Program-made: the position numbers and the translations under genes | NCBI RefSeq assembly: GCF_003063315.1 | Contig: NZ_NERV01000002.1 | Coordinates: 372,001 to 436,000 of the forward strand | Direction: 5' to 3' | Source of the DNA: Limnohabitans sp. T6-5 | Lineage (GTDB): Bacteria > Pseudomonadota > Gammaproteobacteria > Burkholderiales > Burkholderiaceae_C | DNA length: 64,000 bases | Notes under the pieces: model-generated | The model's input: only the letters and a program-made list of their open reading frames with translations | Told to the model about the DNA's origin: nothing | Database searches by the model: none | Shown here: positions 10,502 to 18,039 of the stretch, one piece after another | Layout: the number at the start of each line of letters is the position of its first letter | Numbering within the stretch: position 1 is the stretch's first letter

Positions 10502-10842
10502 GTAGGTCGGTAGCTTCAGCTCCGACGTTGGTGGCTTCGGCGAAAGCCCATGTCGGGGCTGAAGCCGCCGACCTACAAATACCTCCCCGTAGGTCGGTAG
10601 CTTCAGCTCCGACAATGGTGGCTTCGGCGCAGGCCCTTGTCGGGGCTGAAGCCGCCGACCTACAAAAGCCCCTCCCCGTAGGTCGGTAGCTTCAGCTCCG
10701 ACGTTTTCTTGCTCCAGCGCAGGCCCTTGTCGGCTCTGTTGCCGCCGACCTACAAATACTCCTCCCGTAGGTCGGTAGCTTCAGCTCCGACGTTTTCTCG
10801 CTCCGGCGCAGGCCCATGTCGGCTCTGTTGCCGCCGACCTGC
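10502..10842. repeat. Four-copy tandem array of the GTAGGTCGG hairpin repeat
   Basis: Four imperfect hairpin units start at 10502, 10589, 10678 and 10767, giving spacings of 87, 89 and 89 bases. Each begins GTAGGTCGGTAGCTTCAGCT and ends GCCGCCGACCTAC (GACCTGC in the fourth). The linkers resemble AAATACCTCCCC. A stub GCAGGTCGACC follows at about 10855. The array fills the 395-base gap between two convergent genes, the usual place for BIME-like elements that may act as terminators or mRNA stabilisers. Confidence 0.9.
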
Positions 10843-10868
10843 AAATACCGCCCCGCAGGTCGACCGCA

Positions 10869-11705
10869 TCACCCCTTGAGGCCGCCTTGGGTCAAGCCAC
10901 CGACCACCCGTTCCTGAAACAAGGCGATCAGCACCGCCACGGGGACGATGGCGACAATCAATGCAGCTGAAATGATGGGCCAAGGAAAGGTGAACTCGCC
11001 CTGATACAGCGCAATACCCACCGGCAAGGTGCGCACCGCCGGGCTGGAATTGAGGGACAAGGCCAGCAAAAACTCGTCCCAGCTGTTCACAAAAGCCAGA
11101 ATGCCTGCCGTGAAAATGCCGGGTGCGGCCAGGGGCACCACTACGTGCCACAAAGCGCCTAAACGAGTGCAGCCGTCGATCATGGCGGCATTTTCCAGAT
11201 CACGCGGAATGCTCTGAAAAAAGCTCACCAGCACCAAGGTGCACACGGGCAGATTGAGCACTACATAAGGAAAAATCAGCGCGGCATAGGTATTGAGCCA
11301 ACCCAGGGCACGCATGGTTTCAAAAATGGGCACCAGCAATGTCACCAGCGGGAACATGCTCGACGCCACGATACAGGTCAAAATCAGTTGTCTGCGGCGC
11401 AGGTTCAAACGCGCGATGGCATAGGCTGCAAAAGCCGCCACCAGCAAGGACAAGACCGTCGCGCCAGACGCCACCAAGAGGCTGTTTTTGAGGTATTGCA
11501 GCAAAGGCTGGTCGGTGAATGCCTTGACATAGTTGCCCAGCATCGGGTTGGCGGGCCACCAGGTGATCGGTTTTTGCACCAGCTCAGCCTCGGTCTTGAG
11601 TGAGGTGAACAAAATCCAGACCGCTGGGAAAAAACCGTTGAAAACCACCATCGCCGCCGCGGCCCAGCGCAGCATGGGTGATGTCCAGAAACCAGTCGGA
11701 TTCAT
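10869..11705 (-). CDS. Carbohydrate ABC transporter permease, MalG type
   Basis: One of two inner-membrane permease subunits of a carbohydrate importer. About 278 residues with six predicted membrane helices. The cytoplasmic EAA loop that docks on the ATPase reads AAMIDGCTRLGALWHVVVPL, followed by APGIFTAGILAFVNSWDEF. I took the ATG at 11705 (MNPTGFWTSPMLRW) because it overlaps the stop of the preceding permease gene (ATGA); an upstream start at 11750 would overlap further into that gene. It is the last gene of the importer operon and faces the hairpin repeat array. Confidence 0.92.
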   Translation of the reverse strand: MNPTGFWTSPMLRWAAAAMVVFNGFFPAVWILFTSLKTEAELVQKPITWWPANPMLGNYVKAFTDQPLLQYLKNSLLVASGATVLSLLVAAFAAYAIARLNLRRRQLILTCIVASSMFPLVTLLVPIFETMRALGWLNTYAALIFPYVVLNLPVCTLVLVSFFQSIPRDLENAAMIDGCTRLGALWHVVVPLAAPGIFTAGILAFVNSWDEFLLALSLNSSPAVRTLPVGIALYQGEFTFPWPIISAALIVAIVPVAVLIALFQERVVGGLTQGGLKG

Positions 11706-12580
11706 GAGGCGTTCTTTCCAATGTGATGCAAGTAAAACCCGGTCACGCACATCGAAATCACAAACATGAACACGGCCAGGGTCGAGCCAAAGCTGATGTC
11801 CGAATAGTCGATGGTGTATTTGTGGATCAACATGGCCAGCGTCTCGGTCGCCTCACCGGGCCCGCCACGCGTCATGGTGTAGGGAATGTCAAAGGTCTGC
11901 AAGGCCGTGATGGTGCGAAAAATCAAGGCCACCACAATGCTGGGCATGAGCATGGGGATGGTGATCTGCCAGAACTGCTGCCAACGGCTGGCGCCATCGA
12001 CCTCGGCCGCTTCGTACAGCGACTTCGGGATCATTTGCAAACCGGCCAGCAAAATCAGCGCCATGAAGGACGATGTTTTCCAGATGATGGTCAGGCAGAT
12101 GGCGGCAAAGGCCCATTGGGGCTTGAGCAGCCAACTGGTGGGCTCACTTTGCAGGCCCAGGCGCTGAAGCACATCGTTGACGACGCCATATTCGGTGTGA
12201 AAAAACCAGGCAAAAATCAGCCCCGCAAACGACAGTGGCAAAGCCCAGGGCAAGAGCAAGGACAGGCGCACCGGCCATTTGCGCTTGAAGGGCAAATTGG
12301 CCAGCATGGCCAAACCCAGGCCAGCGACCAATGCACCGGGTACCGTGATCAAGGTGATCAGCAAGGTGTTTTGGGTGGCGTTCCAGAACAAAGGGTCCTG
12401 CACCACATCCATGTAATTTTGCAGCCCTAAAAACGCACCGCTTTTGTCCACGGCATACAGGCTGTTGTAGACCAGTTTGCCAATAGGATAGACCACAATC
12501 AAAAGCAGCAGCACAAACGCAGGCGTCAAGAGCAAAACGGCGAGTGTTTTTTCGCTGGGATCTCGTAATTTGGACAGCAT
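11702..12580 (-). CDS. Carbohydrate ABC transporter permease, MalF type
   Basis: Partner permease of the importer, about 292 residues. It opens with MLSKLRDPSEKTLAVLLLTP, then a strongly hydrophobic helix, and has six predicted helices. The EAA loop is EAAEVDGASRWQQFWQITIP. The start was placed at the ATG at 12580: an alternative GTG at 12616 lies inside a terminator hairpin and so is unlikely. Its stop overlaps the next permease start by four bases. A rho-independent terminator separates it from the binding-protein gene upstream, so its expression is probably lower than that of the binding protein. Confidence 0.92.
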   Translation of the reverse strand: MLSKLRDPSEKTLAVLLLTPAFVLLLLIVVYPIGKLVYNSLYAVDKSGAFLGLQNYMDVVQDPLFWNATQNTLLITLITVPGALVAGLGLAMLANLPFKRKWPVRLSLLLPWALPLSFAGLIFAWFFHTEYGVVNDVLQRLGLQSEPTSWLLKPQWAFAAICLTIIWKTSSFMALILLAGLQMIPKSLYEAAEVDGASRWQQFWQITIPMLMPSIVVALIFRTITALQTFDIPYTMTRGGPGEATETLAMLIHKYTIDYSDISFGSTLAVFMFVISMCVTGFYLHHIGKNAS

Positions 12581-12598
12581 GGGACGTTTCAGGGGCTC

Positions 12599-12628
12599 AA
12601 AAAAAAGCCCGGGCACAGACGCCCGGGG
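12599..12628 (-). terminator. Rho-independent terminator/attenuator inside the importer operon
   Basis: Reading the minus strand, seven GC pairs (12621-12627 with 12608-12614) close a six-base loop and are followed at once by eight T residues (12599-12606). It lies 24 bases after the binding-protein stop and 19 bases before the permease start. Such placement is typical for partial termination that gives more binding protein than permease. Confidence 0.85.
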
Positions 12629-12651
12629 TTCAAGGCTGACAAAGACCGAGG

Positions 12652-13917
12652 TCAGCGCATCAATCGGCCCACGCGGGCGGCGATCTCGTCCACACCGGCC
12701 TCAGGCGTTTTGGTGCGCGCCAGAATGGCACTGGTGGTGGTGCGGATGATGTCCGACACCTGGCCATAGTCTTCCACCATCGGGCGGCTTTGGGCGCCCA
12801 GCACCACAGGCAAGGCGTCCTTGAACCAGGGCACCACCTTGTTCACCTCGGCATCCGAGTAAACACTTTGGAACACCGGCAAGATGGAGCCTTCACGCGC
12901 CACAAAAGCGCTGGCTTGCTTGGACGAGAGGAACTGGATCAGCTTGCCCGCTGCGTCCTTGTTTTTGCTGTAAGCGTTCATGGCCCACTGCCAGCCGCCC
13001 ATGCAGGTGGCTGACTTGCCGCCGGTCATGGCGGGCAAAGGCATCACGCCGACTTTGCCCTTGACGGTCGAATCGGCATCGTCCTTGAAACGGTCAAATG
13101 CAAAGCCCCAGTTGATGGCAAACACGGCCTGACCCGCCTTGAATTCGTTGACGGTGATGGGGGTGGTGACTTCGGCAACGTTCTTTTTGAGCACGCCCTG
13201 GTCCATCATGTCCAGCCAGCTTTTCAAACCCTTCACCGCAGCGCTCTTGTCCAGCGTCAACTTGCCAGCGGCATCGTTGAACTGCTTGCCCTGACCCCAA
13301 TACGGCAGCAAGAAGGTGCAGACTGCGCCTTCGATCGGTGCGCCCTGGATCGACAGGCCCTGCAAATTGGCATTGCCCTCAGCGGCGGTGATCTTTTTGG
13401 CAGCAGCCGACAAATCGTCCCAGGTTTTGGGCTCGGCCACACCGTGCTTGGTCAGCAGGTCTTTGCGGTAATACATGAACATCGCATCGCCCTGACTGGG
13501 CATGGCGTACAACTTGCCGCCAATCACGTTCGATTGCTGATAGACCGGCAGGTAGTCATTTTTCAAGGCAGCCGGACCACCCACGTATTTGTCCAGCGGC
13601 TCGATCCAGCCCTTGGACGCGTATTGCGCGGGATTCACGATGTCGATCAAAAACAGGTCAATGGCCGAGTCCTTGGCGTTGAGCACGGTGGACAGGTACT
13701 GGCGCTGCAACTCGGAGGTGGCGCCACCGGTTTCGATCTCGACTTTGACGCCAGGATTGGCTTTGTTGTATTGCTCGAACAACTTGGCTTGCAAATCGGG
13801 GCGCTGGTTCGGGCCGACAAACACACGCAGCGTGGTTTGCTGTGCCCAAGCCGCGCTGACAGCCAGCGTGCTGACCCATGCGGCCAAAGCGAATTTCAAT
13901 GCATGACGTTTTTTCAT
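12652..13917 (-). CDS. Carbohydrate ABC transporter substrate-binding protein (family 1)
   Basis: Periplasmic binding protein of the importer, 421 residues. A clear signal peptide (MKKRHALKFALAAWVSTLAV, cut after AWA near residue 25) leads into TTLRVFVGPNQRPDLQAKLF, then blocks typical of family 1 binding proteins such as DLFLIDIVNPAQYASKGWIE and GKLYAMPSQGDAMFMYYRKD. The ATG at 13917 is preceded by CAGGAGACTGTG, a good ribosome site. In sulfo-SMO clusters the equivalent protein (SmoF) binds sulfoquinovosyl glycerol; ligand identity here is inferred from the neighbouring monooxygenase genes and cannot be seen directly. Confidence 0.93.
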   Translation of the reverse strand: MKKRHALKFALAAWVSTLAVSAAWAQQTTLRVFVGPNQRPDLQAKLFEQYNKANPGVKVEIETGGATSELQRQYLSTVLNAKDSAIDLFLIDIVNPAQYASKGWIEPLDKYVGGPAALKNDYLPVYQQSNVIGGKLYAMPSQGDAMFMYYRKDLLTKHGVAEPKTWDDLSAAAKKITAAEGNANLQGLSIQGAPIEGAVCTFLLPYWGQGKQFNDAAGKLTLDKSAAVKGLKSWLDMMDQGVLKKNVAEVTTPITVNEFKAGQAVFAINWGFAFDRFKDDADSTVKGKVGVMPLPAMTGGKSATCMGGWQWAMNAYSKNKDAAGKLIQFLSSKQASAFVAREGSILPVFQSVYSDAEVNKVVPWFKDALPVVLGAQSRPMVEDYGQVSDIIRTTTSAILARTKTPEAGVDEIAARVGRLMR

Positions 13918-13976
13918 CACAGTCTCCTGGGGGTTTGAGTGAAATTTCAACGGGAACAACAAATGACAACAGCGCT

Positions 13977-15053
13977 TTACAAGGCTTGTCCGGAAGCTTG
14001 ATCAAACAGGTGCATGGCCAAAGGGTCCAGGTACAAGGTTTGTGCAGTGCCCGGTGCAAGCTTGAAACTGGCAGGGCAACGGGCCACCCATTCGGTTTGC
14101 CCCACCTGAAAGGTGACCAGGGTTTCTGCACCCAAGGGTTCCGTGATGACCACCTGCGCAGGCACTGAGATTTCGCCCTGGATTTGTCGCGGCGAAAGTG
14201 ACAGGTTTTCAGGCCGCACACCCAGCACATGACTTTGCGCACTGGCGGCCCTGGCCAACAAGGCCAAGGGCAAAGCCACAGAGGTGCCGCCCAACTCGGC
14301 CCGCCCGTCCTGAATCTGACAAGCCACCAGGTTCATGGGTGGGCTGCCGGTGAACCCGGCCACAAATTGGGCAGCAGGACGGTTGTAGATCTCGTCCGGG
14401 CTGGCGTATTGCATTTTGTGGCCCCCGCTGAGCACGGCAATCCGGTCAGCCAGGGTCATGGCTTCGACCTGATCGTGGGTCACGTAAATGATGGTGGCCC
14501 CCAGACGTTGGTGCAACTTCTTGATTTCACTGCGCATTTCATGGCGCAGCTGGGCATCCAGATTGGACAGCGGCTCGTCAAACAAAAACACCTTGGGCTG
14601 ACGCACAATGGCCCGGCCAATGGCGACCCGCTGCCGCTGCCCACCTGACAAGGCCGCGGGTTTGCGCTCCAGCATGTGGTCAATGCGCAGCAACTTGGCG
14701 GCATCCATGACCCGTTTTTTGATCTCGTCTTCAGGGGTTTTGCGCAAGCGTAAGCCAAACGCCATGTTGTCGTACAGGCTCTTGTGCGGGTACAAGGCGT
14801 AATCCTGAAACACCATGGCGATGTCACGGTGGCGGGGGGGCTCATCGTTGACGCGCTTGCCGTCGATCAGCACATCCCCACCCGTGATGCTCTCCAGCCC
14901 CGCAATCATGCGCAGCAAGGTCGATTTGCCACAGCCAGACGGCCCCACGAACACAACAAACTCGCCGTGCTGTATCTCCAAGTCAATGCCATGAATGACG
15001 TCGTGCTTACCGTCGTAGCTTTTGCGGACTTGCTGGAGTTGGACTGATGCCAT
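13977..15053 (-). CDS. ABC transporter ATP-binding protein, UgpC/MalK type
   Basis: The 358-residue ATPase that powers the importer. Walker A is GPSGCGKST near residues 36-44, the Q-loop is in VFQDYALYPHKSLYDNMAFG, the signature is ALSGGQRQRVAIGRA, Walker B is VFLFDEPLSNLD, and the H-loop is IYVTHDQVEAMTLADR. A C-terminal MalK-type regulatory (OB-fold) domain follows with GVRPENLSL. I chose ATG 15053 (MASVQLQQVRKSYDGKHDV) because the family starts there. It is the first gene of the importer operon, with the binding protein 59 bases downstream. Confidence 0.95.
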   Translation of the reverse strand: MASVQLQQVRKSYDGKHDVIHGIDLEIQHGEFVVFVGPSGCGKSTLLRMIAGLESITGGDVLIDGKRVNDEPPRHRDIAMVFQDYALYPHKSLYDNMAFGLRLRKTPEDEIKKRVMDAAKLLRIDHMLERKPAALSGGQRQRVAIGRAIVRQPKVFLFDEPLSNLDAQLRHEMRSEIKKLHQRLGATIIYVTHDQVEAMTLADRIAVLSGGHKMQYASPDEIYNRPAAQFVAGFTGSPPMNLVACQIQDGRAELGGTSVALPLALLARAASAQSHVLGVRPENLSLSPRQIQGEISVPAQVVITEPLGAETLVTFQVGQTEWVARCPASFKLAPGTAQTLYLDPLAMHLFDQASGQAL

Positions 15054-15092
15054 GGGGGGTGTAAATTTCAAAAAGCCAAACAATGCGGCGGA

Positions 15093-15111
15093 GATTCAAT
15101 GTGAATGAATC
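15093..15111. promoter_or_regulatory. Palindrome upstream of the importer operon (candidate operator)
   Basis: GATTCA and TGAATC form a perfect inverted repeat with a seven-base spacer, 40 bases before the importer ATPase start. The surrounding gap (15054-15244) separates the ATPase gene from the Gfo/Idh/MocA gene and is long enough for its own promoter. Binding by the GntR protein is a guess. Confidence 0.4.
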
Positions 15112-15244
15112 ATAGAGGACTTCTGTCTTCAATGCTCTTGGGGTTATCGCCAACATGGCCCAGCCCCAGCTGAAAGAAAATCACCCGCCGAATCTCCCGC
15201 CGAATCCCCCTGCCCTGTGCGCCGCCCCCAGAACCCGCCCGTGA

Positions 15245-16393
15245 TCAGACGGTGTCCGCCTCGCCCAGCAAGGCCATCAGCGCGTAAGGCCCTTGGGTCA
15301 AATCGATCGCCTGCCCTGTTTTGGCCGATGCCTGAGCCGCCAGACCCATGACGACAGCGGCCAATCCGTCGCGCAGTCCCACTTCGACTTGCCCCTGACC
15401 ACGCAGCACCGCGTTGAACTTCTGGTGTTGGTAAAAGGTGGAGCCATTGTGGTCACCTGCGGCCAGGGCAACAGGGTCTACGGGCACATCCACCTCATGC
15501 GGGCCTTTGGGCGCGCGCGGGCTGATGACCAGCTTGGGCACGGGCGCATCGCCCAGGTGCTCGGGCCAAAAACGCCCGGGCCCGGGCACAAAACATTCGG
15601 CTTTGCCCTTGGGGCCGACCACCGAGATCTCTTCCTGATAACGGGCGCCTTCGGCAAACATGCACAGCTCCAGCATGGCGCGTTGTCCGGAAGCAAAATC
15701 CACGATCACATAGGCGTTGTCCAAAATGTCCGGCGTGCCATCGGCATAGCGTTCATCGAGGTGGTTGTGGTCCACCCCGGCCGAGGCGTAAATGCGCACG
15801 GGCTCGCTTTGCGTCAGGTGGCGCATCAGGTCAAAAAAGTGGCAGCATTTTTCTACCAACGTGCCGCCGGTGTAGCGGTTGAAACGGTTCCAGTCGCCCA
15901 CCTTGACCAAAAAAGGGAAACGGTGTTCGCGGATGGTCAGCATCTTCACCGGGCCGGTGTGTTGCTGGCTGTGCACTTCATGCGCCAGCAATGCCACGGG
16001 CGGCATGTAGCGGTATTCCATGGCCACCCAGATCGGCGCTGGGTAACTGGCCTGCAAGGCCGCCAGGCTGCGCACATCGTCCAGGCTGGTGCAAGCGGGC
16101 TTTTCAAGCAGCACGGGCAAAGGACGCAAGCGGGCGATCTCGCGCAATTGCTCAGCATGACAAAAATTGGGGCTGGCGATCAACAGGCAGTCCACATCGG
16201 ATGACTGCACCACTTCAGCCAAGCTCGAAGCACCTTGCGCCCCGGGCATCAGGGCCAGGCTCTTGGCCAGCATGTGCGCATCCGTTTCAAAAATCCGCGA
16301 GACCTGCGCACCAGGCAACAAGGCGATGTTGCGCAAATGCTCTTGCCCCATCATGCCGCAGCCGATGATGCCGTAACGGGTGATTGTGTTCAA
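15245..16393 (-). CDS. Gfo/Idh/MocA-family protein; candidate NAD-dependent sulfoquinovosidase
   Basis: A 382-residue protein with an N-terminal Rossmann fold (YGIIGCGMMGQEHLRNIALL, residues 7-26), then LLIASPNFCHAEQLREIA and the family EKP motif (VLLEKPACTSLDDVRSL). The C-terminal half carries NRYTGGTLVEKCCHFFDLMR. The start is a TTG at 16393 with AAGGGAG eleven bases upstream. It lies upstream of the importer genes in the same direction. Most relatives are sugar dehydrogenases. Glycoside hydrolase family GH188 (NAD-dependent sulfoquinovosidases) shares this fold and occurs with sulfosugar genes, so it may supply the glycosidase this cluster otherwise lacks. That assignment is inferred; active-site residues were not checked. 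Confidence 0.8.
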   Translation of the reverse strand: MNTITRYGIIGCGMMGQEHLRNIALLPGAQVSRIFETDAHMLAKSLALMPGAQGASSLAEVVQSSDVDCLLIASPNFCHAEQLREIARLRPLPVLLEKPACTSLDDVRSLAALQASYPAPIWVAMEYRYMPPVALLAHEVHSQQHTGPVKMLTIREHRFPFLVKVGDWNRFNRYTGGTLVEKCCHFFDLMRHLTQSEPVRIYASAGVDHNHLDERYADGTPDILDNAYVIVDFASGQRAMLELCMFAEGARYQEEISVVGPKGKAECFVPGPGRFWPEHLGDAPVPKLVISPRAPKGPHEVDVPVDPVALAAGDHNGSTFYQHQKFNAVLRGQGQVEVGLRDGLAAVVMGLAAQASAKTGQAIDLTQGPYALMALLGEADTV

Positions 16394-16496
16394 AGCCAGC
16401 GCTCCCTTGAAAGTGAAATATCAATGCGAAAAAAACGCAAGCATAGCCGCACTCGGTCAAAGGAAGTGATGGAGGCTTGTGGCGAGCATGCGCTTT

Positions 16497-16664
16497 GATC
16501 GGCTGCTTCAGCTTTGGCAAAGGGCCGAGCGGCCGCAGGCCCGCAGGCATTGTCGGCTCTGTTGCCGCCGACCTACAAGCACCTCTCTCGTAGGTCGGTG
16601 GCTTCAGCCCCGACATTGCCAGCTTCGGCGCAAACTGCATGTCTGGGCTGAAGCCGCAGCCCAC
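16497..16664. repeat. Two GTAGGTCGG-family hairpin repeat units (one degenerate)
   Basis: A clear unit spans 16590-16664 (GTAGGTCGGTGGCTTCAGCC ... GGGCTGAAGCCGCAGCCCAC). Before it, 16497-16576 is a degenerate unit whose right half reads TGTCGGCTCTGTTGCCGCCG then ACCTAC, the same right half as two units of the array at 10.7-10.8 kb. They fill most of the 324-base gap between the toxin gene and the Gfo/Idh/MocA gene (16394-16717), where nothing coding is visible. Confidence 0.8.
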
Positions 16665-16717
16665 ACCTGTGCGCATTGGAAACTTCACAGGGCTGAATCA
16701 ATAAGCGACGCTGAAAT

Positions 16718-17347
16718 TCATCCCAAAGGCATGGTCGTGGGCGGCATCGCCGGTTGCACCTTTTTGGCCCAAGCCGGCGGCCTGGACACCTGCCAATGCC
16801 ACTCGCCCTGACGCCATCGGGCGACCAGCTTAGGGCCGGAAATACCGTTTCGCCCTACCCCTGAGGTGTCGTAAAGCAAGGCCAAATCGGCCAAGGAGAT
16901 AGCGCCCTGCAAATGCTGCAAGGTGCGCGGATAGCGCGCCAGGATGCGCTCGGGCGGCACATCGTGCCCGCCTTCGGCCACCCGCTGCGCCACCCGGCCC
17001 AAAAGTTGACGCGGGTCATTGACGCACACGACCAGCAACACCACCGCAAAGCCTGCGACTCGGGCCTCTTGCATCAAAGCCAGTTTGGACGGGTGAGAAA
17101 ACACCGTCTCGCTCACAAACGACAAACCTTGCGCCAAACAAGCCGCTCGACGTGCATCGGCCCAAGTCCGCGCCTTTTCCGAACGCTCCTCTGGATCGGT
17201 GATGTGTTGAAGCGCAGCGGCTTCATGCAGGTCTGCATTCACAAACTCCGCCCCGGCCGGAAGCAAGCCCGAAGCGGCGGCTGAGCGGTACAGCGTGGAT
17301 TTGCCCGCCCCGTTGGGGCCGGCCAGCAAAAAGAAAACGGGTTTCAA
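16718..17347 (-). CDS. Zeta-toxin-like P-loop kinase (toxin of a TA pair)
   Basis: About 209 residues with an N-terminal P-loop (KPVFFLLAGPNGAGKSTLYR), then FVNADLHEAAALQ and SFVSETVFSHPSKLALMQEA, the pattern of the zeta-toxin/AAA kinases that phosphorylate UDP-sugars or other small substrates. VNDPRQLLGRVAQRVAEGGH with PPERILARYPRTLQHL fits the family lid region. The start is uncertain: the TTG at 17347, 13 bases after the antitoxin stop, directly precedes the conserved KPVFFLLAGPNG strand. No ATG fits. It follows the ParD-like antitoxin gene, which supports a toxin-antitoxin role. Actual toxicity is inferred. Confidence 0.75.
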   Translation of the reverse strand: MKPVFFLLAGPNGAGKSTLYRSAAASGLLPAGAEFVNADLHEAAALQHITDPEERSEKARTWADARRAACLAQGLSFVSETVFSHPSKLALMQEARVAGFAVVLLVVCVNDPRQLLGRVAQRVAEGGHDVPPERILARYPRTLQHLQGAISLADLALLYDTSGVGRNGISGPKLVARWRQGEWHWQVSRPPAWAKKVQPAMPPTTMPLG

Positions 17348-17360
17348 ACGAGGCAGTTGC

Positions 17361-17699
17361 TCAAGCAGCCTTGACGACCTGAGGGCGGTTGCTTTGCACC
17401 GTCTGGCGCACCGCCTGGGCCAGGCGGCCGGTGCTTTCGGCGGCCACAAAATCCGCCTCGATGGCGTCCAGCGGGTCGGCCGCAGACACCGTGGTGGTCT
17501 GGCGCACATCGTAGAGCGCGATGGCTTCTCGGGCCTCAGAGATGGTCAAACCCGAGGCTTCGGCAATGCGCCCCAGCGTGGCCCAGTACTCGATCTGCCC
17601 TGCCACCGAGCGACGCATGGGCGTGGCCGCTTCGCGGGCCTGGGTGACCAAACCAGCAGGCAATTTGACGGATGCAAAAGAAGAAGGTGATGCAGACAT
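17361..17699 (-). CDS. ParD-like antitoxin
   Basis: A 112-residue protein starting MSASPSSFASVKLPAGLVTQ, followed by AREAATPMRRSVAGQIEYWA. This is the ribbon-helix-helix-like segment of the ParD-like antitoxin family, in which a short strand is followed by helices that bind DNA. The rest (ISEAREAIALYD, then a C-terminal RLAQAVRQTVQSNRPQ) probably wraps the toxin. I chose ATG 17699 because it is preceded by AGGAGCGTCTC on the coding strand and the upstream open frame looks unlike protein. The toxin gene follows after 13 bases. Such pairs usually repress their own promoter. Confidence 0.75.
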   Translation of the reverse strand: MSASPSSFASVKLPAGLVTQAREAATPMRRSVAGQIEYWATLGRIAEASGLTISEAREAIALYDVRQTTTVSAADPLDAIEADFVAAESTGRLAQAVRQTVQSNRPQVVKAA

Positions 17700-17795
17700 G
17701 AGACGCTCCTTTATGGCGCATTTTGCGCCAAAACGGACGCCTCTGGCCATCTGGCTTGAATAAATCCCCATCGACACAGGAAAAACCCCTGTATC

Positions 17796-17886
17796 CATCC
17801 ACACCACCCGTGCCCAAGGCTGTGGATAAACCCCGGAACAAGTGCGCCAAAGCGCATGGCGACTGGGCTGGCGGGGTGCGCTTAAA
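17796..17886 (+). repeat. 90-bp direct repeat, left copy (with DnaA-box-like core)
   Basis: Starts CATCCACACCACCCGTGCCC and contains TGTGGATAA at 17821-17829, the complement of the DnaA-box consensus TTATCCACA. It continues through GCGCATGGCGACTGGGCTGG and ends in GCGCTTAAA. About 87 percent of positions match the copy at 19830-19920 by eye. An inverted repeat AAGCGC...GCGCTT lies at the right end. The gap around it (17700-18039) shows no gene. Confidence 0.85.
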
Positions 17887-18039
17887 TAACAGGCAAGAAT
17901 GGAGATTGATCATTGCACGCAGGCCATGATCGCCCCATTTACGCCCGCTGAGAATCCGTATCCGACAAGGCCGGCTTGAAACAACACCTCGGCATCGACC
18001 TGGCCAGTTAGCGGGACTGCCGCGATGCCCCTCATGAAC

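Noticed and set aside
10502..10842. Regular repeats that could be read as a CRISPR array
   Set aside because: The conserved part is about 75 bases and self-complementary, the linkers are only about 13 bases and alike, and no cas genes are near.
16718..17509. Longer version of the zeta-like toxin beginning at 17509
   Set aside because: The first 54 codons overlap the antitoxin gene in another frame and are Arg/Pro-rich without family similarity; similarity starts at KPVFFLLAGPNG.
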